From Collinsella aerofaciens (lineage in GTDB: Bacteria; Actinomycetota; Coriobacteriia; Coriobacteriales; Coriobacteriaceae): DNA of 27,898 bases. A program made the translations under genes and the position numbers. The stretch lies in contig CAJMJM010000008.1 in assembly GCA_905213725.1 (NCBI GenBank), positions 1-27,898 on the forward strand, in the 5' to 3' direction. The notes below the pieces were generated by a model, which searched no databases, had not been told where the DNA came from, and worked only from the letters and a program-made list of their open reading frames with translations. Below, in pieces: positions 1 to 7,793 of this stretch (its first letter is position 1; each line of letters starts with the position of its first letter).

Positions 1-133
1 AACGAGATGCACGGTTATGTTCAAAATGGTCAACCCCCACTCGATTGAGATGACAAGGCTAAACAGACGCTCAGAACCACTCTTTCATGAATTGAGATAC
101 CTTTTGCCGGCGATTTGGCGACTCATTTGGTGA

Positions 134-172
134 CCAAAACAAAAACAGCTCAGAGGCTTAGCCTCTGAGCTG
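134..172 (-). terminator. Rho-independent terminator of tRNA-Val
   Basis: A perfect 12-bp stem (146-157 with 161-172, arm CAGCTCAGAGGC) closes a 3-nt loop. Read on the minus strand it is followed by TTTTTGTTTT (complement of 136-145). It begins 9 nt past the 3' end of the minus-strand tRNA gene, so it should end that transcript. The 133 bases before it hold nothing I can assign. Confidence 0.85.
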
Positions 173-180
173 CGAACATT

Positions 181-255
181 TGGTGGGCGTTAGAAGATTT
201 GAACTTCTGACCTCTTCCGTGTCAGGGAAGCGCTCTCCCCCTGAGCTAAACGCCC
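181..255 (-). tRNA. tRNA-Val (anticodon GAC)
   Basis: The minus strand folds into a complete 75-nt cloverleaf with an encoded CCA end. The acceptor stem pairs GGGCGTT with AACGCCC, the discriminator is A, and CCA is at 183-181. The anticodon arm CTTCC/GGAAG carries the loop CTGACAC, giving anticodon GAC, which decodes GUC valine codons. The T arm contains the GTTCAAATC loop. The gene stands alone between its own promoter and terminator. Confidence 0.95.
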
Positions 256-284
256 GATCAAGGGTGCGCAAGCGCGCAAGGGAT

Positions 285-313
285 AATATAACGGAGCCTG
301 AACTCGGTGGCAA
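285..313 (-). promoter_or_regulatory. sigma70-type promoter of tRNA-Val
   Basis: On the minus strand TTGCCA (308-313) and TATATT (285-290) are separated by 17 bp. The expected start of transcription lies about 20-25 nt before the tRNA 5' end at 255, which suits a short trimmed leader. Confidence 0.7.
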
Positions 314-452
314 GAACATTTTTAAAAATCGCTTACATTGTGGAATTCGGGGGCTTTGTCGCATCCATTTCAAAAGAGCCTGCTGCCGCGATTTGGCTGT
401 CGCATAATGCAAGGCCATTGCGGTATCGAGCTATGGAAAGACGCCTGCGGAA

Positions 453-475
453 TTGTCCTACCGATAAGTGGACAA
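453..475. promoter_or_regulatory. short dyad upstream of the EamA transporter gene
   Basis: TTGTCC (453-458) and GGACAA (470-475) form a perfect 6-bp inverted repeat with an 11-bp spacer, about 70 bp before the transporter start. The size suits a dimeric repressor site, but a dyad this short can arise by chance and no convincing promoter could be placed around it. The rest of 314-544 shows nothing else I can support. Confidence 0.25.
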
Positions 476-544
476 GCCTCCAGCTGGTGACTTCGCCGTG
501 GTAAGGTAAGCCGAATTGTTTCCAGGCTGTTTCGGGGGAGTGGA

Positions 545-1567
545 ATGAGCAAAGAGTGTGTCGAGCAGGTCGAAGGCGCAGGGGCTTCGGTGCCGATGAC
601 CGATATATCGAACATTGATGTGCCCGAGGGCACCGACGAGCTCAGCCGCAACACCCGTCGCGCATGGCGCGACCGCCTGAACAGCGCTTCGACGCGCAAG
701 ATGATCACGGGCGTCTTGGCTACGCTGGTGGGCGGTTCGTTTTGGGGCTTCTCGGGCACCAGCGCGAGTTTTTTGTTCGATACCTACCATGTCGATACGC
801 TGTGGCTTATGAGCGTGCGTCAGATTCTCGCCGGCCTGCTCTTTATGGCTGTGGTTGTCACGCGCGACCGCGCACGCCTGGTCAAGCTTTGGACGACGCC
901 CGCTGATCGCAAGCAGCTGCTGCTCTTTACCGCCTTTGGCCTGCTGTTCAACCAGTTTTGCTATCTTTCGGCCGTGCGCCTGACGAACGCCGGAACCGCG
1001 ACGGTGCTCCAGTGCCTGCAACTCGTTATCATCATGGGCTACGCCTGCGTGACCGATCGCCGCATGCCGCGTACTCGCGAAGTCATCGGCATTGGCCTGG
1101 CTCTGGGTGGAACCTTTTTAATCGCCACCGGCGGCGACCCCACCAGCCTGAATATCTCGCCGCTTGGCCTGGCAGCAGGTCTTATGTGTGCGGTCAGCGC
1201 CGCGTGTATGGCGGTGATTCCCGCCAAGATCCTGCCCGAATACGGTAGCCCCATCGTCACGGGCTCGGCAATGCTCACGGCGGGCGTGGTCTCATGTGTC
1301 TTCGTGCAGCCCTGGGCGCATATGCCGGCGCTCGATGCCGCCGGCATCGAGGCGCTCGCGGTGTTCGTGGTTATCGGCTCGTTTTTTGCTTACATGCTTT
1401 ATATGCAGGGCGTTAAGGACATCGGCTCGGTGCGCGCGAGCCTCATCGGAACTGTGGAGCCGGTTTCGGCGACCATCACCAGCGCCGTTATGCTGGGCAC
1501 GGTGTTTTTGCCGACCGACCTTATCGGCTTTGCCATGATCATCGTGATGATGTTCCTCACGGTGTAG
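545..1567 (+). CDS. EamA/DMT-family membrane transporter
   Basis: A 340-residue integral membrane protein of the drug/metabolite transporter superfamily. About 50 hydrophilic N-terminal residues precede roughly ten hydrophobic helices in two EamA repeats. The first repeat begins near residue 57 (GVLATLVGGSFWGFSGTSAS) and the second near residue 205. Family-typical patterns include LTNAGTATVLQCLQ near the end of repeat one and GSVRASLIGTVEPVSA in repeat two, the usual substrate-facing helix. The start is supported by GGGGGAG at 534-540. The substrate cannot be read from sequence; relatives export metabolites or amino acids. The gene is monocistronic, with no clear terminator before the next gene. 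Confidence 0.88.
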   Translation: MSKECVEQVEGAGASVPMTDISNIDVPEGTDELSRNTRRAWRDRLNSASTRKMITGVLATLVGGSFWGFSGTSASFLFDTYHVDTLWLMSVRQILAGLLFMAVVVTRDRARLVKLWTTPADRKQLLLFTAFGLLFNQFCYLSAVRLTNAGTATVLQCLQLVIIMGYACVTDRRMPRTREVIGIGLALGGTFLIATGGDPTSLNISPLGLAAGLMCAVSAACMAVIPAKILPEYGSPIVTGSAMLTAGVVSCVFVQPWAHMPALDAAGIEALAVFVVIGSFFAYMLYMQGVKDIGSVRASLIGTVEPVSATITSAVMLGTVFLPTDLIGFAMIIVMMFLTV

Positions 1568-1716
1568 TTGACGCCGCCGCCAAGACAGAAAAGGTGTTGT
1601 GCCGCATTTTCGCCAATTGATGTCCGTGTCTGGAGTTTAGCTGTCGATGCTCAAAATGCCATAAACTAGTAACGTTATGGACTTTTTCATTGCGACTCAA
1701 TTGCGAGGATTTCTTT

Positions 1717-4029
1717 ATGGCTGGTAATCACTTTAAGGGCAGCGATAGCGGCCGTCCTGCAGTTCCGCCGCGTCCGAACGGGGCTGGTAAGGCCGGCATG
1801 CCGGGCGGCGCTGGACAGGGCGGTTCCGGTAAGCGCGTGTCCCCGGGCGAGACGGCGATGTTTACCGCTCTGTACGAGCAGTCTCAAAAGGCAAAAAAGA
1901 CCGGCCGTGCAAGAGGGAATGTCTTTGCGGACGGTGCAACCTCCACGTCGCAGCCGAGTGGGGCTCCTTCGGTACCTGCGAACAACGCAGGTGCTGCCAA
2001 CGCCGCGAATGCTGCCGGCAACGTTAATGCCGGCAAGGCCGCCAACAATACTCCTTCTGCCGGTGGCGCGGGGCTTACGGGTAACCTCGGCACGATTTAC
2101 ACCGGCGCCTCCGAGACTGGCACGTTCGCCCGCCTGGATGATAGCGGTGCCGAGTTTGCGGGCTCGGGTTCCAAGGAAGATTATTACGATTTTGGCTTGA
2201 ACTACGGCGGTGATTCCTCGACGAGCCCGACCTCGAACGGCCTGGTTCGCCATCGCCATCGCAAGGGCGAGCGCAAGAACCGCCGCGTCTCAGCTGTTGT
2301 CGCTGCCGTCGTCGCGGTGGTTCTTGTCGCGTTTGGCGTGAGTGGCTTCATGCTGCTTAGCTCGGCAAAAACCGTGAAGAGTCAGGCAAAGGAAACTGTT
2401 GAGATCGTCGGCGGCCTTAAGGACAAGGTCACGTCGGGCGATTTTTCGACCCTGCCCGACGATGCGAAAAAGATCGACGAGCTCTGCAGCAGCATGAAGA
2501 AGGAGACCTCGAGCCCGGTGTGGACGATGGCCTCGTTCATTCCGGTGTATGGCAGCGATATTAACGCCGCCCGCACCATGGTCGATGCTCTGTCCGATGT
2601 TTCGAGCGGCGCGCTGGTCCCCATGGCCGATAATCTCGCTCAGGCAACGCCCGGCAAGCTGTTCCAGGACGGGACAATCAACGTGTCCGCGCTGCAGGCG
2701 GTCGCCGATTCGCTCTCCGATAGCTCGAAGGCGTTCAAGAGCGCCAACAAAAAGGTGCAGGGTATTGGCGATACGCATATCGCCCAGGTGACCGAGCTGG
2801 TCGATAAGGCAAAGGACGGCTTTGCCACCCTGGATGGTGCAGTCGACGCGGCGGAGAAAGTCGCCCCCGTTCTGCCCCAGATGCTCGGCGCCAACGGCCA
2901 GACGCGCAACTATCTTGTGTATGCCATGAACAACGTCGAGATTCGTGCTTGCGGCGGTTTTGGTGGTTCGCAAGGTTTGATTTCAGTCACCGATGGCCAG
3001 ATGTCGATCGGTGACTTTGTTCCATGTATTGCGCTCAGCAAAGACGAGGCGGTTGAGAGCGTCGACGAAGAGGACGAGGCACTGTTTGGTGACCACAGCA
3101 ACCTGTACAACTCTGGTAACGCGTATTCGCCCGATTGGCCCCGCAACTCGCAGCGTGTCGCCGCGCTGTGGAAGTCCCAGTATGGGCAGGACGTTGATGG
3201 CGTCGTCGGCATCGATCCGGTGTTCTTGCAGTACCTGCTGGGCCTTGTCGGTAATGTCTCGCTGCCCGATGGTACGGTCGTCGACGGTACCAACGCGGCG
3301 AAGGTTCTCATGCACGATGTGTATTGGAACTATCCGGTCGAGGAATCGGACGGCATCTTTGCATCTGTTGCCAGCGCCGCCTTCGACAAGATTCTCGGTG
3401 GCATCGGTGACGTCGACGTTACAAAGCTTGTCGGTGCATTCGAGCGCGGTGCCGAAGAGGGCCGTCTGATTGCTTGGATGAGAAACGATGATGAGCAGAA
3501 TGCCATCAAGGAGACAGGCATTGACGCTTCGCTGCCCGATCCGGATGATCCGAGTGCCGATCCCGTTGCCGGCGTTTACTTTAACAACCTGAGCTTCTCC
3601 AAGCTCGACTGGTATCTGAACGCCGACACGCAGATTGGCCAGGGCGTGAAGAACGGCGACGGCACGTGCTCCTATCGCATCACAGTTACCCTGACGAACA
3701 TCATGACGCAGGAGGAGGCTGGCAAGCTGCCCGACTACGTTGCGGCGGGCGCATCCGATGCCGCGCGTGACGACGAACGCCTGAATGTCTCAGTGTTTGC
3801 CCCGACGGGCGGCAACATCAGTGACCTTACGGTTGAGGGCACCCAGTTTGGTCTTGGCGCCGCTACGTGGCATGGAATCCCCTTCTATTCGGGCACCGTT
3901 GACCTGCATGCTGGCGAGACGACGACGATCACGTATACGCTGACCACGTCGGCCGAGGCGAGGGACAAGCCGCTTACGCTGCGTCAGACTCCTACATGCC
4001 AGGCGGCTCGCGACAGCGCGTCGGCGTAG
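1717..4029 (+). CDS. DUF4012 domain membrane-anchored protein
   Basis: A 770-residue protein. The ATG at 1717 is preferred over an upstream in-frame TTG at 1690 because GAGGA at 1705-1709 sits 7 nt before it. Residues 1-185 are low-complexity and rich in Gly, Ala, Ser and Asn. A basic stretch (RHRHRKGERKNRR) and one transmembrane helix at about 190-214 follow, so the C-terminal ~550 residues should be outside the cell. That part carries the DUF4012 hallmarks: NNVEIRACGGFGGS near residue 405, DWPRNSQRVAALW, and DVDGVVGIDPVFLQYLLG followed by LPDG. DUF4012 proteins are common near envelope polysaccharide and LytR-CpsA-Psr loci in Gram-positive bacteria, but their biochemical role is unknown. 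glmM follows 83 bp downstream, which loosely fits an envelope role. Confidence 0.85.
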   Translation: MAGNHFKGSDSGRPAVPPRPNGAGKAGMPGGAGQGGSGKRVSPGETAMFTALYEQSQKAKKTGRARGNVFADGATSTSQPSGAPSVPANNAGAANAANAAGNVNAGKAANNTPSAGGAGLTGNLGTIYTGASETGTFARLDDSGAEFAGSGSKEDYYDFGLNYGGDSSTSPTSNGLVRHRHRKGERKNRRVSAVVAAVVAVVLVAFGVSGFMLLSSAKTVKSQAKETVEIVGGLKDKVTSGDFSTLPDDAKKIDELCSSMKKETSSPVWTMASFIPVYGSDINAARTMVDALSDVSSGALVPMADNLAQATPGKLFQDGTINVSALQAVADSLSDSSKAFKSANKKVQGIGDTHIAQVTELVDKAKDGFATLDGAVDAAEKVAPVLPQMLGANGQTRNYLVYAMNNVEIRACGGFGGSQGLISVTDGQMSIGDFVPCIALSKDEAVESVDEEDEALFGDHSNLYNSGNAYSPDWPRNSQRVAALWKSQYGQDVDGVVGIDPVFLQYLLGLVGNVSLPDGTVVDGTNAAKVLMHDVYWNYPVEESDGIFASVASAAFDKILGGIGDVDVTKLVGAFERGAEEGRLIAWMRNDDEQNAIKETGIDASLPDPDDPSADPVAGVYFNNLSFSKLDWYLNADTQIGQGVKNGDGTCSYRITVTLTNIMTQEEAGKLPDYVAAGASDAARDDERLNVSVFAPTGGNISDLTVEGTQFGLGAATWHGIPFYSGTVDLHAGETTTITYTLTTSAEARDKPLTLRQTPTCQAARDSASA

Positions 4030-4066
4030 GGTTTTTCTGGTAGCGCAGATAATCGAGTACCATTTT

Positions 4067-4099
4067 GGGGCGGACGGGCAATCTGTTCGCCCCTATTTT
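4067..4099 (+). terminator. possible weak terminator between DUF4012 gene and glmM
   Basis: GGGGCGGAC (4067-4075) pairs with GTTCGCCCC (4085-4093), with one G-T wobble and a 9-nt loop, followed by TATTTT. The U-run is short and broken, so termination may be partial. The glmM Shine-Dalgarno follows within 10 nt, so the hairpin could instead act as an attenuator or processing site. Confidence 0.45.
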
Positions 4100-4112
4100 G
4101 TAAGGAGAGCGC

Positions 4113-5444
4113 ATGAAGTACTTTGGCACCGACGGCTTTCGCGGCGAGGCCAACGTTGGACTGACGGTAGAGCACGCTTATAAGATCGGCCGCTTTGTGG
4201 GCTGGTATTACGGCGCCAACCGCGGGACCAAAGCACGCGTGATCGTGGGCAAGGACACGCGTCGCTCGAGCTATATGTTCGAGGCGGCGCTGGTGAGCGG
4301 CTTGGTCGCGAGCGGCGCGGACGCCTACATGCTGCACGTGATCCCGACGCCGGGCGTGGCGCATCAGACCGTGGAGGGCTGCTTCGATTGCGGCATCATG
4401 ATCAGTGCGAGCCACAACCCGTTTTGCGATAACGGCATTAAGCTCGTCAACAGCGACGGCTTTAAGATGGACGAGGACGTGTTGGAGCTCATCGAGGACT
4501 ATATCGATGGCAAGAGCGAGGTGCCGCTGGCTACGGGCAACCACATCGGTGCCACGGTCGACTACATGCAGGGCCGCAACCGCTACATCGCCTCGCTCAT
4601 CGCTAGCGCGAACTTTTCGCTGCAGGGCGTCAAGATCGGTCTCGACTGCGCCAACGGCTCGGCATCCTCGGTGGCCAAGCCGGTGTTCGACGCGCTGGGT
4701 GCCGATGTGCGCGTGATTAACGCCGCGCCCGATGGTTTTAACATCAACGTTGACTGCGGCTCCACGCATATGGAGCGTCTGCAGCGCCACGTGGTGGAGC
4801 AGGGCCTGGACGTTGGCTTTGCCTACGACGGCGATGCCGACCGCTGCCTGGCCGTGGACGAGCGTGGTCGCGTGGTCGACGGCGACCAGATCCTGTATGT
4901 GTGCGGCGTGTACCTGAACAAGCACGGTCGCCTTTCGGGCGGTACCGTGGTGCCGACGATCGCCAGCAACTTTGGCCTGGTCAAGTCGCTGGAGCTTGCC
5001 GGTCTAAGTGCCGTGACCAGCGGCGTGGGCGACCGTCATGTGTATGCCAAGATGCGCGAGGGCGGCTACAGCCTGGGCGGCGAGCAGACGGGCCATACGA
5101 TCTTTGGTGATATCGAGCGCACGGGCGACGGCATTATGACCTCGCTGCGCGTGATGGAAGTGATTCGTGCCGAGCGCGAGACGCTCTCGCAGCTCACGGC
5201 TCCGTGCAAACTGCTGCCGCAGGCTCAGGTTGCCGTACGCGTGGCGGATAAAGATGCCGCGCTGGGCAACATGGGCGTGCAAGCCGCCATCGCCGAGGCC
5301 GAGGCGTCGCTGGCGGGCGAGGGCCGCGTGCTGGTGCGCAAGAGTGGAACCGAGTCGGTTATCCGCGTGCTGGCCGAGGCGCCCGACCAAGCATCCGCCG
5401 ATGCCGCCATGAAGCGCATCGCCAACGCGCTCGAGGCTTTATAG
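4113..5444 (+). CDS. glmM: phosphoglucosamine mutase
   Basis: 443 residues, close to the usual GlmM length. The cytoplasmic enzyme interconverts glucosamine-6-phosphate and glucosamine-1-phosphate on the way to UDP-GlcNAc for peptidoglycan. The alpha-D-phosphohexomutase signatures are in order: N-terminal FGTDGFRG, catalytic loop ISASHNP at 97-103 (phosphoserine Ser100), metal loop DGDADR at 239-244, sugar-binding GEQTGH near residue 328, and the phosphate-binding loop RKSGTES at 409-415. The short N-terminus and the GEQTGH and RKSGTES forms favour GlmM over phosphomannomutase or phosphoglucomutase. AAGGAGAG at 4102-4109 supports the start. The stop codon lies in the first bases of a downstream hairpin. 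Confidence 0.95.
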   Translation: MKYFGTDGFRGEANVGLTVEHAYKIGRFVGWYYGANRGTKARVIVGKDTRRSSYMFEAALVSGLVASGADAYMLHVIPTPGVAHQTVEGCFDCGIMISASHNPFCDNGIKLVNSDGFKMDEDVLELIEDYIDGKSEVPLATGNHIGATVDYMQGRNRYIASLIASANFSLQGVKIGLDCANGSASSVAKPVFDALGADVRVINAAPDGFNINVDCGSTHMERLQRHVVEQGLDVGFAYDGDADRCLAVDERGRVVDGDQILYVCGVYLNKHGRLSGGTVVPTIASNFGLVKSLELAGLSAVTSGVGDRHVYAKMREGGYSLGGEQTGHTIFGDIERTGDGIMTSLRVMEVIRAERETLSQLTAPCKLLPQAQVAVRVADKDAALGNMGVQAAIAEAEASLAGEGRVLVRKSGTESVIRVLAEAPDQASADAAMKRIANALEAL

Positions 5445-5472
5445 CTACGCGGTTTTACCAAACCGCGTAGCT
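5443..5472. repeat. 13-bp hairpin starting in the glmM stop codon
   Basis: AGCTACGCGGTTT (5443-5455) and AAACCGCGTAGCT (5460-5472) form a perfect 13-bp stem with loop TACC. No T-run follows on either strand, so it is not a standard intrinsic terminator. It may protect the 3' end of the glmM mRNA or act in Rho-dependent termination. Confidence 0.7.
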
Positions 5473-5484
5473 GCTCGACGCTGC

Positions 5485-5583
5485 AAACGGCCCCAAGCGG
5501 CAATCTGACGTTCAATTTCAAGGGCGCGACCAGAAGGTCAGCGCCCTTTCATTTCACGTCACCTTGCTCGCTTGGGGCCGTTT
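5485..5583. repeat. large nested inverted repeat in the glmM / M32 convergent spacer
   Basis: Three stems nest around one centre. The outer arm AAACGGCCCCAAGCG (5485-5499) pairs perfectly with 5569-5583. The middle TGACGT (5506-5511) pairs with ACGTCA (5556-5561). The inner AAGGGCGC (5520-5527) pairs with GCGCCCTT (5541-5548), and its loop holds GACC-AGAA-GGTC. The outer stem ends in CGTTTTC on the plus strand, so it may also help terminate glmM transcription. The remainder of 5584-5645 shows nothing further. Confidence 0.75.
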
Positions 5584-5645
5584 TCGCTGACGTTGCCAAG
5601 ACATTAGCGTCAACGAACTAGTCATTGGGTACCTAGTTATTAGGT

Positions 5646-5688
5646 GAAAAAAGGGGACGCTGCGGATTGGTTCCGCGGCGTCCCCTTT
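5646..5688 (-). terminator. Rho-independent terminator of the M32 carboxypeptidase gene
   Basis: A 17-bp stem with a single G-T wobble (5650-5666 with 5672-5688) closes a 5-nt loop. Read on the minus strand it runs into six T residues (complement of 5647-5652). It follows the minus-strand peptidase gene. It lies 22 nt beyond the ancestral stop at 5711-5713 and 58 nt beyond the present stop. Confidence 0.85.
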
Positions 5689-5710
5689 GCGTTGGCGTGT
5701 CGGTTATGCC

Positions 5711-5746
5711 TTACAGCTCGTAGAGCGTGGTGTACTTGTCCTGCAG
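5711..5746 (-). other. in-frame C-terminal remnant of the M32 carboxypeptidase beyond a nonsense codon
   Basis: After the TAA at 5749-5747 the same frame continues with 11 codons, LQDKYTTLYEL, and ends at TAA (5713-5711). M32 peptidases normally end in a segment of the form YL-x-x-KY-x-x-LY-x-L, so these codons look like the original C-terminus. The TAA stands where the family Tyr (TAC or TAT) would be expected. Confidence 0.75.
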
Positions 5747-7285
5747 TTAGCTGCAGTTGTAGCGGGCATCGAACGCCATGCCGCACGCGCCCTTGATGAG
5801 CTCCGGCGCGTCCTTGGCGCGGCCCCACTGCCAAATGTGCTCGCCCAGCCAGGCGCGGACGGGTGTCAGGTCGCCGCTCGCACAGGCGCCGTTGAGGTCG
5901 ACACCGTCGCGGCACATGGCCGGCACAAACATGGCGTCGTAGGCGCTGCCCAGCGCATAGGTGGGGAAGTAGCCAAACGAGCCGCCGCTCCAGTGCGTAT
6001 CCTGTAGGCAGCCGTGCGTGTCGTCGGGAACGGGAATGCCCAGGTACTCATCCATGAAGCGGTTCCAAAGCGCGGGGATGTCCTTGGCCGTGGCCTCGCC
6101 GGCAAACAGCATGCGCTCGATCTCGTAGCGCACCATAACGTGCAGCGGATAGGTGAGCTCGTCGGCCTCGGTGCGGATCAGCGAAGGCTGCGCGATGTTC
6201 ACGGCGTGGTAGAGCGTGTCCTCGTCGACGTCGCCGTAGACCTCGGGTGCGTGGCGGCGCAGCACCTCGAGCAGCGGTCCCATAAAGGCGCGGCTGCGAC
6301 CCACGGTGTTCTCGAAAAAGCGGCTCTGGCTCTCGTGGATGCCCATGGATGTGCCGCCCTCAAGACAGGTGCGCGCATAGGCGGGATTGACGCCCAGCTC
6401 GTACATGGCGTGTCCCGCCTCGTGGATGATGCTGTAGACGTTGGAGATACAGTCGTCCTCGTAGATATGCGTCGCGATGCGCGCGTCGCCCACGGCAAAG
6501 CCCTCGCTAAACGGGTGCTCGGTAAAGGCAAGCGTGGTGTCGTTCAGGTCCAGGCCGACGAGCTTCATAAGGTCGAAGCTCATGGCGCGCTGGGCGGCCT
6601 CGGGCACGCGGGCGTGCAAAAAGTCGGCAGCGGGCTGCTGGCCGCGCTCGCCGATGGCGTGCACGAGCGGCACGACCGTCGCCTTGACCTCATCGCAAAA
6701 CGCATCGAAGCTCTTGGCGGAAAGGCCGCGCTCGTACTGGTCGAGCCAAACGTCGTATGGGTCGCGCTTGGGGTCCATGAGCTCGGCCTGATGCTTAAGC
6801 TGGGCGACGATTCTATCCACATAGGGCTCAAAGCTCGCCCAGTCATTGGCCGTCTTGGCCTTGTGCCACACGGCGTCGGCCTCGCAGGTGAGCCTGGTCC
6901 AGGCCTCGGCTTCTTCGGTGGGAATGGCGCTTGCCTCGCGCTGGTCGCGGCCGAGCACGCGAATCTCGTCGAGCAGCTGCGAGTCGTCGATCTTTTCGCC
7001 TGCAACCGTCTCACGCGCGAGAGAGCGCACGAGCTCAACGGACTTTTTGCTGGTCAGGAGCTTGTGATGTTCGCCGGCAAGGGTGCCCATAGCATCGGCG
7101 CGGGCCGCGGCGCCGTTGGCGGGGGCAATCGTCGCGCCATCGAACTCGGCAATCTTGAGCAGGTACTCGCGGGTCCACAGCTTACCCTCGAGCTTGCGGA
7201 GCTTCTTGACGGCCTTGCCCGTCTTGGCGCTCTTAGGGGCCTTGGCCACGGCGGCATTGGCCTTCTTATCGAGTTTCTTTCCCAT
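5747..7285 (-). CDS. M32-family metallocarboxypeptidase, C-terminally truncated
   Basis: 512 residues from an ATG at 7285. An in-frame ATG 12 codons upstream (7321) is less likely, since the family-like sequence begins with the basic MGKKLDKK. This is a cytoplasmic zinc or cobalt carboxypeptidase of the thermostable carboxypeptidase 1 (Taq/Pfu) family, removing C-terminal residues from peptides. The zinc motif HEAGH is at 288-292 (HExxH type), the family motif GIHESQSRFFEN has His317-Glu318, and IRTEADELTYPLH follows near residue 350. The present stop removes the last 12 residues of the usual fold (see 5711-5746). Whether activity survives is unknown; the catalytic motifs are intact. It is monocistronic and divergent from the pheS leader. 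Confidence 0.9.
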   Translation of the reverse strand: MGKKLDKKANAAVAKAPKSAKTGKAVKKLRKLEGKLWTREYLLKIAEFDGATIAPANGAAARADAMGTLAGEHHKLLTSKKSVELVRSLARETVAGEKIDDSQLLDEIRVLGRDQREASAIPTEEAEAWTRLTCEADAVWHKAKTANDWASFEPYVDRIVAQLKHQAELMDPKRDPYDVWLDQYERGLSAKSFDAFCDEVKATVVPLVHAIGERGQQPAADFLHARVPEAAQRAMSFDLMKLVGLDLNDTTLAFTEHPFSEGFAVGDARIATHIYEDDCISNVYSIIHEAGHAMYELGVNPAYARTCLEGGTSMGIHESQSRFFENTVGRSRAFMGPLLEVLRRHAPEVYGDVDEDTLYHAVNIAQPSLIRTEADELTYPLHVMVRYEIERMLFAGEATAKDIPALWNRFMDEYLGIPVPDDTHGCLQDTHWSGGSFGYFPTYALGSAYDAMFVPAMCRDGVDLNGACASGDLTPVRAWLGEHIWQWGRAKDAPELIKGACGMAFDARYNCS

Positions 7286-7426
7286 ATACCTATATCCTTG
7301 ATCTCGCAGACCGGACGCCACGGGTGGGCGTGCGGCCAGTTTGCACAGCTACCTGCCTTGTACCCAGTGCGAACAAAACGGAACGCGGCGATATACTCGC
7401 AGAATGTGTTATCCTATAGCCCAATG

Positions 7427-7707
7427 CGTTGACGGAGAGGGTTTTGCCCGCCGCGTCGCCGGCAAGAGAGGGAAGGTCATGGGCTGCAAGCCTTCCTGCG
7501 GTGACAAGGGCCAAGCGTTCACTCCCGAGTAGCAACCTCAACGGGCGCGCGGCCAGCGGCGGCGAAGCCCCAGTAGGGAAGCCGTGAGCCTCGCGATAAG
7601 GGGCGCAGAGTGGGCACGGCGGGCCAGACATCCGCCGGGTCAAACAAGGTGGTACCGCGGAATTCAACCGTCCATGGGCAATGTACATGCCCGAGGGCGG
7701 TTTTTTT
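7427..7707 (+). promoter_or_regulatory. T-box riboswitch (phenylalanine) controlling pheS-pheT
   Basis: The leader binds tRNA-Phe and reads its charging state: uncharged tRNA stabilises an antiterminator and allows pheST transcription. The conserved T-box AAGGTGGTACCGCGG is at 7646-7660. Its TGGT (7650-7653) would pair with the ACCA end of tRNA-Phe. Stem I is closed by CGTTGA (7427-7432) with TCAACG (7538-7543). A candidate specifier TTC, followed by a purine, lies at 7518-7520 on the 3' side of stem I and matches the Phe anticodon GAA. A TATACT -10-like box at 7392-7397 is a possible promoter, but no good -35 was seen. The region 7286-7391 holds nothing else I can assign. Confidence 0.93.
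7666..7707 (+). terminator. T-box terminator hairpin
   Basis: AACCGTCC (7666-7673) pairs with GGGCGGTT (7695-7702), with an inner GGGC/GCCC stem, and runs into seven T residues (7701-7707). The 5' arm follows directly on the T-box sequence that forms the competing antiterminator, as in a transcriptional T-box. Confidence 0.9.
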
Positions 7708-7793
7708 AGTAACCGACCAGGGCCGCGATTTCGCAACGTCAGACGGCGGCAGCCGCCTCGGCAAGCGAATGCGCGAGAGACGAAAGGGAAGAC

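Noticed and set aside
1..260. Integration (att) site at the tRNA-Val 3' end
   Set aside because: No integrase and no second copy of the tRNA 3' end is seen nearby in the window.
453..475. A definite repressor operator for the EamA transporter
   Set aside because: Only 6-bp arms and no placed promoter; kept as a low-confidence feature rather than a finding.
6014..7432. Plus-strand open frame antisense to the M32 peptidase, reaching the T-box leader
   Set aside because: The M32 motifs on the minus strand are clear. The plus-strand product has no motif and would run into the structured T-box leader.
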